Source: an uncultured Flavobacteriaceae bacterium (GTDB lineage Bacteria; Bacteroidota; Bacteroidia; Flavobacteriales; Flavobacteriaceae). Taken from it: a stretch of 28,634 nucleotides of DNA. Below the pieces are notes generated by a model that searched no databases, had not been told where the DNA came from, and saw only the letters and a program-made list of their open reading frames with translations. The stretch is taken from positions 1 through 28,634 of the forward strand of contig CALGUD010000014.1 in the NCBI GenBank assembly GCA_937901915.1. The letters are read 5' to 3'. The translations under genes and the position numbers were made by a program. This document shows, piece by piece, positions 1 through 6,504 of the stretch (positions are counted from its first letter, which is position 1; every line of letters starts with the position of its first letter).

Positions 1-2
1 CC

Positions 3-257
3 ATTATTTCTTATATTTTTTTGGCTTTCTCTATATTTTATAGTTTAGGTAATGCAGATGCGATTAAAGCATCTAAAAGGAAACTTAGGTTTTCAATCAT
101 TTCAACTGATGAAACATATTTAAAAGAGAATGATAGTTGTAAATACTTTATAAGTAATACCACTAATTATATTTTTATAAAGAATGAATGCAATAAAAGA
201 GTTGATGTATATCCTACCTCTGAAATAAAAAAAATAAGTTTTAAAGATAATGATTGA
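3..257 (+). CDS. Hypothetical membrane-anchored protein, 5' end outside window
   Basis: The frame is open from the window edge, so the gene probably starts upstream; a TTG at 21 is the only internal start candidate near the edge and is not preferred. The visible part begins with a hydrophobic stretch (IISYIFLAFSIFYSL) that could be a signal peptide or membrane segment, followed by about 60 polar residues with two Cys in the tail (DSCKYF, NECNKR). I do not recognise a family. It is convergent with the XRE gene at 266-493, with 8 bp between stop codons. This repeats the plan of the neighbouring module, where a lipoprotein gene also runs head-on into an XRE gene. Confidence 0.5.
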   Translation: MISYIFLAFSIFYSLGNADAIKASKRKLRFSIISTDETYLKENDSCKYFISNTTNYIFIKNECNKRVDVYPTSEIKKISFKDND

Positions 258-265
258 TCTCGAAT

Positions 266-493
266 TTATTTAAAAAACTCTTTAACCTCCACTCCAATAG
301 CTTTGGCAATTTTTAATAGTGTCAGTGAAGTAACGTTTTGCCTGCCATTTTCTATGCTGGAAAGATTGGACTTTTCCATCTTTATTTCAGCACATACATC
401 TAATTGACTAAGTCCTTTACTTTTTCTAAGCTTAGCAATATTTTTCCCCACTCTTCTTAAGAATTCTTGTTCCAATTCAGTCATATTAAACAA
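266..493 (-). CDS. Small XRE-family (Cro/C1-type) transcriptional regulator
   Basis: A 75-residue protein that is almost wholly one helix-turn-helix domain. The core GKNIAKLRKSKGLSQLDVCA, followed by KSNLSSIENG and a final helix LLKIAKAIGVEVKEFF, matches the Cro/C1 five-helix pattern: recognition helix around residues 41-50, conserved IENG turn. There is no extra sensor domain, so it probably acts as a simple dimeric DNA-binding switch. It is divergent from the lipoprotein gene at 628. An 18-bp perfect palindrome lies 26 bp upstream of its start and is the obvious candidate operator. It resembles the XRE protein at 1107-1331 in size and layout. The domain is clear; the regulated process is unknown. 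Confidence 0.85.
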   Translation of the reverse strand: MFNMTELEQEFLRRVGKNIAKLRKSKGLSQLDVCAEIKMEKSNLSSIENGRQNVTSLTLLKIAKAIGVEVKEFFK

Positions 494-518
494 TATCCTT
501 AATATATCATTCGTTAAG

Positions 519-536
519 GTTATGATATATCATAAC
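519..536. promoter_or_regulatory. 18-bp perfect palindrome, candidate XRE operator
   Basis: GTTATGATATATCATAAC reads identically on both strands. It sits in the divergent gap between the XRE gene (start 493) and the lipoprotein gene (start 628). The half-site ATATATCAT recurs at 502-510, 23 bp before its copy inside the palindrome. A TAACTTTG (543-550) matching the Bacteroidetes -7 pattern TAnnTTTG lies just downstream, so protein bound here would cover the -33 region of a rightward promoter. No clear -33 TTG is seen at the right distance. Confidence 0.5.
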
Positions 537-562
537 ATTGTTTAACTTTGTAAAAGCATACT

Positions 563-576
563 TACGGATATCCGTA
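563..576. promoter_or_regulatory. 14-bp palindrome in the same divergent gap
   Basis: TACGGATATCCGTA is a perfect palindrome 51 bp before the lipoprotein start and 12 bp after the TAACTTTG box. It could be a second operator or a short hairpin at the 5' end of the lipoprotein mRNA. Its sequence differs from the 519-536 palindrome, so it need not bind the same protein. Confidence 0.3.
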
Positions 577-627
577 TAAATATGGAAACCACATTAAATA
601 TATTTATAAACTCAAAACTAATATCCC

Positions 628-1110
628 ATGAAAAACAGAATTGTAACTTTCAAATCTTTTCTATTTAAATCAGTAATAATTGGTTTTTTAATAACATCAT
701 GTAGTCAAAATGATGACTCGGAATTAAATTATTCTCTTGATATTCATCCCCCTCAATGGTTACAAGGAAATTGGATTGAAGATGACTGGGAGCAAAGTGA
801 GAGTAAAACAGAATTTATATTTAAAGAAAACAACATTCTTTATTTATTAAATGAAAGCGTTTTTATTGACTATCAAAAAAAATACGGAAATAGTGAGGCA
901 CCAGTAAGTTATAGTGTTGATGAAATCAGTAACACAGATGAAAATTATGAATTAACAGTGAGGGAGACACGTGCTCATGGAGGTACATTTATGTATACAC
1001 GAGAGATTTGGACGAAAGTGAATGAAAATAAGATCAGATATATAATTACAGCTGCAGATTGCCCGGAATGTATACATGATACAATATATTACTCTAAAAT
1101 GGAAGATTAA
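628..1110 (+). CDS. Small lipoprotein of unknown function
   Basis: A 160-residue protein with a basic N-terminus, a hydrophobic stretch and the lipobox LITSC (Cys25), so it should be exported and lipidated. The mature part starts with an acidic linker (SQNDDSE). A WLQGNWIEDD segment followed by alternating beta-like stretches recalls small lipocalin-like lipoproteins of this phylum, but I cannot assign a family. The segment CPEC lies near the C-terminus. The last 4 bp overlap the convergent XRE gene (1107-1331), so transcription of each gene opposes the other. It is divergent from the XRE gene at 266-493 with palindromic sites between. Confidence 0.7.
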   Translation: MKNRIVTFKSFLFKSVIIGFLITSCSQNDDSELNYSLDIHPPQWLQGNWIEDDWEQSESKTEFIFKENNILYLLNESVFIDYQKKYGNSEAPVSYSVDEISNTDENYELTVRETRAHGGTFMYTREIWTKVNENKIRYIITAADCPECIHDTIYYSKMED

Positions 1111-1331
1111 AAATTTATAAGTTCCTTTGGCTCGATTTTAAGAACTCTAGCAATTGCATTTACATTACCAACAGAGGTATTGATAACCCCCCTTTCAATT
1201 CTAGAAATTTGGGATATTTCAATATCTAAATCATTAGCAAGTTGCTCTTGGGTAAATCCTTTTTCCTTGCGGATTTTTTTAAGGTTTTTCCCAAAAGCAA
1301 TTAAAAACTCCTTTTCATCTAAATACTCCAC
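1107..1331 (-). CDS. Small XRE-family (Cro/C1-type) transcriptional regulator
   Basis: A 74-residue single-domain HTH protein. GKNLKKIRKEKGFTQEQLAN, then SQISRIERG and a last helix NAIARVLKIEPKELI, fit the Cro/C1 fold. The start is GTG at 1331, since no in-frame ATG is available upstream. It overlaps the lipoprotein gene 628-1110 by 4 bp at its 3' end and is divergent from the lipoprotein gene at 1404. Two inverted repeats lie in and beside the divergent gap, one spanning its own start codon, which suggests autoregulation. It is probably a distant paralogue of the XRE protein at 266-493. Confidence 0.83.
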   Translation of the reverse strand: MEYLDEKEFLIAFGKNLKKIRKEKGFTQEQLANDLDIEISQISRIERGVINTSVGNVNAIARVLKIEPKELINF

Positions 1332-1382
1332 ACAATAAAAGTCGTGGAGTTATGTTGTTATTTTATAGGCAAAAATGCCTAT
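1325..1382. promoter_or_regulatory. Two inverted repeats between XRE gene and lipoprotein gene
   Basis: ACTCCAC (1325-1331) pairs with GTGGAGT (1344-1350) across 12 bp and includes the GTG start of the XRE gene. ATAGGCA (1365-1371) pairs with TGCCTAT (1376-1382) across AAAA and lies about 22 bp before the lipoprotein start at 1404. Their position in a short divergent gap beside a DNA-binding regulator makes them candidate operators. The two repeats differ in sequence. Confidence 0.4.
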
Positions 1383-1403
1383 TTTTATATATTCCCTATA
1401 CTT

Positions 1404-2405
1404 ATGAAACTAATAATAAAAATCTTGATCATTATTTCTGTTATTTCTTGTAAAAAAGAGCAAGTCAAAACAATGAATAGAACGTTGCTTCCAAAGAACT
1501 CGGCAACTCTATTGCTTCAGAAACAAGATTCCTCAATTGTGAGTAAACTTTTAGAACCCTCAGCGGTAAATTTGGATTTAATAAAAGGTTTTAGAAGTCT
1601 TAAACTAAATGTTAGTTTAGATTCTTTGTATTTAAATGATTGGACTAAAAAGTCAATAAGTAACACTATTCATGAATATACAAATCAATTAAAAATACAA
1701 ATAGGAGAAGTTGAGCAAGAGGCTTATGCCAAATTATTATTTTACAAGCAACAGTTAATAATAATCGACATTATGTTCCAGGAATCTTTAAATGAAGATA
1801 AAATTAAAATAAACCAAGTATTGAGAGACGATATAGAAAACTACAAGCCTTTGTCCAACTTAAGTCAATTATATATTAGTATACTCGGAAAAGTGACGAA
1901 AGATGAAATTAACTATGAGAATAATTTAATCGACCTGTTTCCATGGGGTTTGAGTATAAAGGATCATGTCCATGATAACTTGAAATTATTTAACTCTTAT
2001 ATTAATGAAGAAAATAAATTTTATGGTAGTGGAAGAAGTGAGGATATAGATAAGTTGATAGAAAAGACAAAACCCAAAGGAAACTATAAAAATAATATTT
2101 ATTATTCCAATGTTAATACAAGTTCTAATTTGATTTGGGAATCTAATAATTATGGTTTAATGAACAAAAACATTTACAATTTTATGAAAAATGATAAAAA
2201 CAAAAATACGTTTGAACCTACGTATGGCTATAGCTCAACTTCTGTCTTCATAAAATTTTACTCTTTAAAACATATTAGCCACTATATAAATGATTATGTT
2301 GAGGCTCTAAGGGAAAATAAAAAAAGCAAAGAATTTAAAAATGACTCAATTTTAAAAATAAAACAAAAGAAAGAGGTAAAAGAAGCTGCTAAAAAGGTAT
2401 TATGA
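1404..2405 (+). CDS. Lipoprotein of unknown function
   Basis: The start is placed at ATG 1404 because MKLIIKILIIISVISC gives a typical lipoprotein signal with lipobox VISC (Cys16). The open frame continues to 1344, but that extension would run through the 1365-1382 inverted repeat. The 333-residue product has a long, helix-rich, Lys/Glu-rich mature part and a very basic C-terminus ending in KKVL. I recognise no domain. It is divergent from the XRE gene at 1107-1331 and follows the same regulator/lipoprotein plan as the 266-1110 module. A surface-exclusion or host-interaction role would be a guess. Confidence 0.68.
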   Translation: MKLIIKILIIISVISCKKEQVKTMNRTLLPKNSATLLLQKQDSSIVSKLLEPSAVNLDLIKGFRSLKLNVSLDSLYLNDWTKKSISNTIHEYTNQLKIQIGEVEQEAYAKLLFYKQQLIIIDIMFQESLNEDKIKINQVLRDDIENYKPLSNLSQLYISILGKVTKDEINYENNLIDLFPWGLSIKDHVHDNLKLFNSYINEENKFYGSGRSEDIDKLIEKTKPKGNYKNNIYYSNVNTSSNLIWESNNYGLMNKNIYNFMKNDKNKNTFEPTYGYSSTSVFIKFYSLKHISHYINDYVEALRENKKSKEFKNDSILKIKQKKEVKEAAKKVL

Positions 2406-2480
2406 TTTTTTAACCAATAATTTTTTAAAATTTTTCTGGATTTTTTTCTGAAACTCTGCTTTTCAAATAACTAATAAATC

Positions 2481-2515
2481 ACCCCCATACTTTTTCTAAG
2501 TTGGGGTCACTCCCC
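2481..2515 (+). promoter_or_regulatory. Competing C-run/G-run hairpins upstream of 2549
   Basis: ACCCCC (2481-2486), GGGGT (2503-2507) and CCCC (2512-2515) allow two mutually exclusive pairings in an otherwise A/T-only gap: first C-run with G-run, or G-run with second C-run. This could be an attenuator-like switch in the leader of the gene at 2549, or a structured replication site. No -7 box was found, so transcription across it is assumed. Confidence 0.22.
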
Positions 2516-2548
2516 TGGTAAAAGTTATTAATCTAAAAAATTTAAAAA

Positions 2549-2893
2549 ATGGTAAAAGTCATTGATTTTAAATCCCGAACCAATGAATCGGGACAAGAAT
2601 TTTTTGCCTTGATTGTTCAAGGCGGAGCAGAACCAATCAGAAGTGCTAAAACAGGAAAATTATATTTTTCTGCCAAAACTGCTTCTGTGCCATCAACTTT
2701 TGATGAAGAAACCTGTCAAAGTTTAATAGGATGTTCTTTTGAAGGATCAGTAAGGAAAGTTGCGTGCGATCCCTATAATTATACTATTGGGGAGACAGGT
2801 GAAGTTATTGAATTGTCACATTGCTATGAGTATGTTAATGAAGAATTAACCATCATAGAAGACCAGATGGTACCAGATGAAAAAGTAATGTGA
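2549..2893 (+). CDS. Conserved small protein of mobile elements, function unknown
   Basis: A 114-residue protein starting MVKVIDFKSRTNESGQEFFA. It has no signal peptide or membrane segment. It looks largely beta with an acidic tail (IIEDQMVPDEKVM), and has five Cys/His-containing positions, including CDPYNYTIGETGEVIELSHCY. I recall similar proteins in flavobacterial plasmids and islands, but no proven function. Size, compact beta pattern, acidic tail and the nearby polymerase-like gene would suit a single-stranded-DNA-binding or replication accessory role, which is inference only. It is followed by a clear terminator at 2921-2947, so it is a single-gene unit. Confidence 0.65.
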   Translation: MVKVIDFKSRTNESGQEFFALIVQGGAEPIRSAKTGKLYFSAKTASVPSTFDEETCQSLIGCSFEGSVRKVACDPYNYTIGETGEVIELSHCYEYVNEELTIIEDQMVPDEKVM

Positions 2894-2920
2894 TTATAAA
2901 TCAATAGTAATAAACATAAT

Positions 2921-2947
2921 AGAGAGCTTATTTAGGCTCTCTTTTTT
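2921..2947 (+). terminator. Rho-independent terminator after 2549-2893
   Basis: AGAGAGC (2921-2927) pairs with GCTCTCT (2936-2942) over an 8-nt loop and is followed by a run of T. It lies 28 nt after the stop codon of the small conserved gene. Confidence 0.75.
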
Positions 2948-3075
2948 GTTTATAATATTTTCTTGTACTGAAATTCTAAAGGGAATGGGAGAAAGGAATA
3001 GATAATAATTAACTAAAATGATCCTTTTTAGGTGCTTTAGAAGCATGATGGGATTATATATATAATAGCTATCTC

Positions 3076-3327
3076 GTGAAAAATAAAGTGTTTATTGAAC
3101 TACTTAAATACGCTTCGCCTAAGAGTATTTGGGTGGTTAATTATGAAAATAAATTGATGGAACTGGAATGTCCGTTTAATGTAAAATGTATTAATGATAT
3201 TGGGTTCTTAAAAACTGGAGAGATATATCAAGTATCATACATAAAATTATCAACTGATTTTAAAATTGTATATCTAATAGAAGGGAAGCTTTATTTTTAT
3301 TATCATTTTACTATTCTAATTAAGTAA
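3076..3327 (+). CDS. Small hypothetical protein
   Basis: An 83-residue protein. A stop codon at 3046-3048 and the lack of an in-frame ATG leave GTG at 3076 as the start. The N-terminal helix is followed by a beta-rich segment (VKCINDIGFLKTGEIYQVSY) and an aromatic C-terminus (YLIEGKLYFYYHF). The pattern of a ligand-like beta barrel ending in aromatic residues recurs in small flavobacterial island proteins, as I recall, but no function is known. It stands alone between the terminator at 2921 and the promoter at 3463. Confidence 0.5.
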   Translation: MKNKVFIELLKYASPKSIWVVNYENKLMELECPFNVKCINDIGFLKTGEIYQVSYIKLSTDFKIVYLIEGKLYFYYHFTILIK

Positions 3328-3462
3328 CAAACATAAAGTATCTGCATTTGGATAACTAACCTTTGAGACTGCTACTTAGATAACCCACTAAAAAATTATA
3401 CCCGTTAGTTTATGTTAATATTATATAGAATAGTTACACTTTTATCATTATTTTCATGAATA

Positions 3463-3495
3463 TTTGTATTTATCAAATATATTTTTGTAAATTTG
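3463..3495 (+). promoter_or_regulatory. Bacteroidetes-type primary-sigma promoter
   Basis: TTTG at 3463-3466 (-33) and TAAATTTG at 3488-3495 (-7, fitting TAnnTTTG) are 21 bp apart, close to the reported spacing for this phylum. Transcription would begin near 3500-3502. That is where the outer strand of a long predicted RNA helix begins, so promoter and RNA fold support each other. The first good coding start is more than 300 nt further on. Confidence 0.55.
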
Positions 3496-3499
3496 CACG

Positions 3500-3765
3500 T
3501 TTTTGAGAAAAATGAAGAGGAAGGAGTAAGTGTGAAAAGCTCAAAATTGACTTCATCGAAATTATTTAATCCTCTTTATTTTAAGATTACTCTCAAAAAA
3601 TTTAACTGAATTTCCAGTTCGGTAATCACTGGATTTAATTAAAAAAAATTAAATAATATGGCATAGGTAAAATTATTATTCCCAATTTCTAAGTGAATTA
3701 TAAGATAAAGAACTTAGAAGCTTAAAACTCAAAGGAGATAAGTAGGTTAAAATCTCTCCACCTCA
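3500..3765 (+). ncRNA. Candidate structured RNA or long 5' leader ahead of the polymerase-like gene
   Basis: The 503-bp gap 3328-3830 holds no gene but strong pairing potential. TTTTTGAGA (3500-3508) pairs with TCTCAAAAA (3591-3599). Nested directly inside, 3509-3521 pairs with 3570-3582 over 13 positions with one G-U. Three further hairpins follow: TCCAGT 3613-3618 with ACTGGA 3628-3633; TTCTAAGT 3687-3694 with ACTTAGAA 3712-3719; GGAGA 3734-3738 with TCTCC 3755-3759. There is no T-run terminator before 3831, so it may be read through into the 480-residue gene as a leader or processed from it. I recognise no known RNA family. Folding was done by eye only. Confidence 0.45.
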
Positions 3766-3789
3766 AATTAGATGGGAAATACGGTGATA

Positions 3790-3825
3790 ATGAAAAGAGA
3801 AAGTGAGAGAAAAAAAAATTATTAA
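3790..3825 (+). other. Short upstream frame (11 codons) entering an A9 run
   Basis: ATG at 3790 opens a frame coding MKRESERKKNY and then TAA. It crosses nine consecutive A (3810-3818). A -1 shift in that run would join it to the 480-residue frame, which otherwise lacks an ATG. It could be a leader peptide, a programmed frameshift, or a one-base homopolymer error hiding the true start of the next gene. Confidence 0.25.
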
Positions 3826-3830
3826 AGAAA

Positions 3831-5273
3831 TTGAATAAAAATTATAATGAATTAAAGATTCTTAATAAGGATCAATTAGAATTAAATTATAGTATCAATT
3901 ATGTTACTGAAGAGCCTGCCAGTAGAAATATAGAGAAAACACCTTATTTTACAGGTAGTTCCACTCTTTATCATGACTTTAACGGATGGACAAACAATGA
4001 CAATTATCCGATATTTTTGTCTGAATGTGCTAGCATTACAATTCCAAAGGGGATTAAAAGACAAATAGAAAGACTTCCTAAAAAAGTATTATCAAAAATC
4101 GACGCAGATAAGAATACTGCCGTTGAAAAATGTTTGATAGCAGCTTCAAACTTAACATCGACCCTGTTTCACGAAGATGAAGAAAAATGGAAAAGTTTAT
4201 CTTCCAAAGTTTTGCATGAACAACTTAAAAAGGGGAATGATAATACTTTTATATATCAGTTTGTTGTTGACGCTTTAGAATATTCAACTGATGGCACTTT
4301 ACCCATTCTTGAATGTAAAAAGAACTCCTATGGAGCTGATACTTACGAAAATGGGATTATTTCTAAACAGTATAAATTTTCCTCTATTTATCAAAATAAA
4401 GGTGTTGTCACTTACAGGCTTAAAACTCCTGATAGTATTGATAAAAGGAAGAAATATTTATATACAAAGCTTAATGAAGCCTGTAATAATCCTATTGGAA
4501 AAAACCTGATTTATTTATACCAGTTCATAGAGACTCCGATTATACCAGAGATAATTAATCAGGGGCGACATTTATCAAAACAGAAATTTAGGACTAAAAA
4601 GGGTAAGCTTTTAACATACCTTAATAATAAAGCTAAAAATTATTACACAGACTTTCAGGATAGAAGCTTTGTAGAGGATAACCTGAAAATGTTCGAATAT
4701 CTCACTTCTACTGGTTATATGATCCCCATTATTGGGAACAATAAATCAGGGGGAAGGGTTGTGGATAGCTTTAACCTCATGCCTTCATGGATTAGACAAA
4801 TGTGTAAAATTGGAAATGAAAATATCTGTGAAATAGATTACAAAGCTTTACACCCTAATATCGCCATAGCCATATACGGTGGTAAAATAGAGTATTTAAC
4901 TCATGAAAAGGTGGCAAGTTCGATAGGTAAACCAATTAAAGAAATTAAGATTGAACACCTGTCTTTTTTTAATAGGCATCCGAATGATATGGCTAAAAGT
5001 GTTTTACATAAATACTATTATGACAGTGAGCGTGAAATGCTTGAAAAAATAATTGAGGACAAAGTATTACATGGTTATAAATACACATCTAGACTTTTAT
5101 TTAAAAAAGAAGTCGAAATTATGACATCTTGTATAGAAAGACTTAATAAAAAGGATGTTTATGTTCTATATGTGTATGATGCTTTATACTGCAAAAGAAG
5201 TCAAGTGGATATTGTAAAAGAAGTTATGAATGATGAGATAATAAAATTTGGTGTGTATACGAATGTTAAATGA
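3831..5273 (+). CDS. Divergent palm-domain polymerase-like protein
   Basis: A 480-residue cytosolic protein. Two acidic motifs near the C-terminus look like the catalytic pair of family-A-type polymerases: CEIDYKALHP at 333-342 (motif A, Asp336) and YVYDALYCK at 447-455 (motif C, Asp450, like the HDE/HDS of Pol I or T7 RNA polymerase). A conserved-looking SFNLMPSWIR segment (313-322) comes just before motif A, and a basic/aromatic stretch (NDMAKSVLHKYYYDSE) lies where the fingers helix would be. YxDD is absent, so it is not an ordinary reverse transcriptase. The family occurs in phages and plasmids without assigned function, as I recall. The start is TTG 3831 (in-frame stop at 3804); see the frame at 3790. 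A GIY-YIG gene follows after 10 bp. Confidence 0.6.
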   Translation: MNKNYNELKILNKDQLELNYSINYVTEEPASRNIEKTPYFTGSSTLYHDFNGWTNNDNYPIFLSECASITIPKGIKRQIERLPKKVLSKIDADKNTAVEKCLIAASNLTSTLFHEDEEKWKSLSSKVLHEQLKKGNDNTFIYQFVVDALEYSTDGTLPILECKKNSYGADTYENGIISKQYKFSSIYQNKGVVTYRLKTPDSIDKRKKYLYTKLNEACNNPIGKNLIYLYQFIETPIIPEIINQGRHLSKQKFRTKKGKLLTYLNNKAKNYYTDFQDRSFVEDNLKMFEYLTSTGYMIPIIGNNKSGGRVVDSFNLMPSWIRQMCKIGNENICEIDYKALHPNIAIAIYGGKIEYLTHEKVASSIGKPIKEIKIEHLSFFNRHPNDMAKSVLHKYYYDSEREMLEKIIEDKVLHGYKYTSRLLFKKEVEIMTSCIERLNKKDVYVLYVYDALYCKRSQVDIVKEVMNDEIIKFGVYTNVK

Positions 5274-5283
5274 TTAATGAAGA

Positions 5284-5937
5284 ATGAATATGGAGAAAAA
5301 CTATAAAATTTATAAAGCAGAAAATATTGAAAACGGATTTGTTTATGTGGGCGCAACAACAAAAAGTTTAGAGGAAAGGGTTAATGATCACCTTCAAAAA
5401 GCAAGCAAAGGAACAGGAAGTTATTTTCAGGAAGCTATCGGAACGTATGGTCTCGAAGCTTTCTCTTGGGAGCAAATTGATACTGCCCATAATGAAAATG
5501 AATTAGCCCAAAAAGAAAAGGAATATATCTTAACATATAATAGTGTTGTAGAGGGTTATAATTCAGATTCTGGTGGTGGCATTAAAAAAACTGTTTACCA
5601 GTATTCTAAAGAAGATGGAAGTTTAGTTACAGAATATGACAGTTTGGAAAATGCAGCTAATGCAGTCAGTGCAAATAAAAAGTCCATAAGCAATGTATGT
5701 TTAGGGCAAAATAAGACTTGTAAGGGCTTCTATTGGAGCTATAGCGACAGTTTTACTTTACCTTTAGATCTTCGGAAACGTAAAGTCCTTCAATGTGATC
5801 TCGAGGGTAATGCAATAAAGGAATATGAATCTGTTTCGGAAGCATCAAGGTTAGCCGATATTTCTAAAACCTGTATATCAAGAGTTTGTAGAGGAGAACG
5901 TGAACAAAGTGGCGGATTCCTTTGGAAATATATTTAA
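5284..5937 (+). CDS. GIY-YIG endonuclease with two NUMOD1-like DNA-binding repeats
   Basis: A 217-residue protein. The N-terminal nuclease domain (about 8-92) has KIYKAENI for the GIY strand, FVYVGATTKSLEERVNDHL for YIG plus the catalytic Arg32, and KEKEYILTYNS carrying the likely metal-binding Glu80. Two repeats of about 50 residues follow (104-152 and 168-217). Each has a strand pair (YDSLENAANAV, YESVSEASRLA), a helix-turn-helix-like segment (KSISNVCLG, TCISRVCRG) and a closing GFYW or GFLW. This is the NUMOD1 plan of phage-type homing endonucleases. It probably nicks or cuts a specific DNA site. It follows the polymerase-like gene by 10 bp and is likely cotranscribed. A broken copy of its last repeat lies at 6505-6591. 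Confidence 0.87.
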   Translation: MNMEKNYKIYKAENIENGFVYVGATTKSLEERVNDHLQKASKGTGSYFQEAIGTYGLEAFSWEQIDTAHNENELAQKEKEYILTYNSVVEGYNSDSGGGIKKTVYQYSKEDGSLVTEYDSLENAANAVSANKKSISNVCLGQNKTCKGFYWSYSDSFTLPLDLRKRKVLQCDLEGNAIKEYESVSEASRLADISKTCISRVCRGEREQSGGFLWKYI

Positions 5938-5967
5938 TCGCAACAGAAGTCATTAAAATTAAAAATT

Positions 5968-5992
5968 TAGGGGGTGTATGCCCCCTATTTTT
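5968..5992 (+). terminator. Terminator after the GIY-YIG gene
   Basis: TAGGGGG (5968-5974) pairs with CCCCCTA (5981-5987) over a 6-nt loop and is followed by TTTTTA. It lies 31 nt after the stop codon of the nuclease gene. Confidence 0.8.
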
Positions 5993-6013
5993 ATATAAAA
6001 ACATTTGTCTAAC

Positions 6014-6050
6014 AGCCAGTTTAATCGTAATGAATTGAACTGGCTTTTTA
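6014..6050 (+). terminator. Second hairpin with T-run just ahead of the RadC-like gene
   Basis: AGCCAGTT (6014-6021) pairs with AACTGGCT (6038-6045), followed by TTTTT. It lies 15 bp before the start codon at 6065. It could be a back-up terminator or part of a leader that limits expression of the RadC-like gene. No promoter was recognised between the two hairpins. Confidence 0.6.
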
Positions 6051-6064
6051 ATTTTTAAAAAAAC

Positions 6065-6502
6065 ATGAAAATTTCAGAAATAAAAATTTCGTACATAAAT
6101 TCTAATAAAAATAAAGTAAAAATAACCAATAGTGAGGGTGCATATAAACTGCTGTTGCTACATTGGGATATGGACACTATAGAATTTTGCGAAGAAGTAA
6201 AAATTCTCCTTTTAAACAGAGCTAATCTGGTGTTAGGTATTTACAATTTATCAAAAGGTGGAGTGTCACAATGTGTTATTGACATTAAAATTATTTTGAG
6301 TATTGCCCTTAAAGCTAATGCATCTAGTATTATAATGGCTCACAATCATCCAAGTGGAAATCTAACACCAAGTGAACAGGATAAAACAATAACCGAAAGG
6401 TTAAAACAGGCGTGTAAAGTAGTAGATTTAACCCTTTTAGATCATTTGATTATTTCTAAAGAGGGATTTTATAGTTTTTGTGATAGGGGATTATTTTGTT
6501 AA
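6065..6502 (+). CDS. RadC-family JAB/MPN domain protein, short form
   Basis: A 145-residue protein consisting of the C-terminal metalloprotease-like domain of RadC. The zinc motif HNHPSGNLTPSEQD (His-x-His ... Asp, around residues 94-107) is intact, and an upstream Glu in EFCEEVKILLL fits the conserved JAB glutamate. The N-terminal helix-hairpin-helix part of full-length RadC (about 225 residues) is absent. Such short forms are common in Bacteroidetes mobile elements, and their biochemical role is not established. It follows a hairpin with a T-run by 15 bp, and a broken GIY-YIG tail starts 2 bp after its stop codon. Confidence 0.88.
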   Translation: MKISEIKISYINSNKNKVKITNSEGAYKLLLLHWDMDTIEFCEEVKILLLNRANLVLGIYNLSKGGVSQCVIDIKIILSIALKANASSIIMAHNHPSGNLTPSEQDKTITERLKQACKVVDLTLLDHLIISKEGFYSFCDRGLFC

Positions 6503-6504
6503 AG

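Noticed and set aside
3831..5273. Reverse transcriptase of retron or DRT type
   Set aside because: The upstream structured RNA suggested it, but there is no YxDD motif. The two acidic motifs read as family-A polymerase-like instead.
3328..5937. Group I intron carrying the GIY-YIG gene
   Set aside because: The nuclease gene lies after a complete polymerase-like frame, no split exon can be joined, and I could not recognise a group I core in 3500-3830.
6065..6502. Full-length chromosomal RadC
   Set aside because: Only the JAB/MPN domain is encoded; the N-terminal helix-hairpin-helix region is missing and the neighbours are accessory genes.
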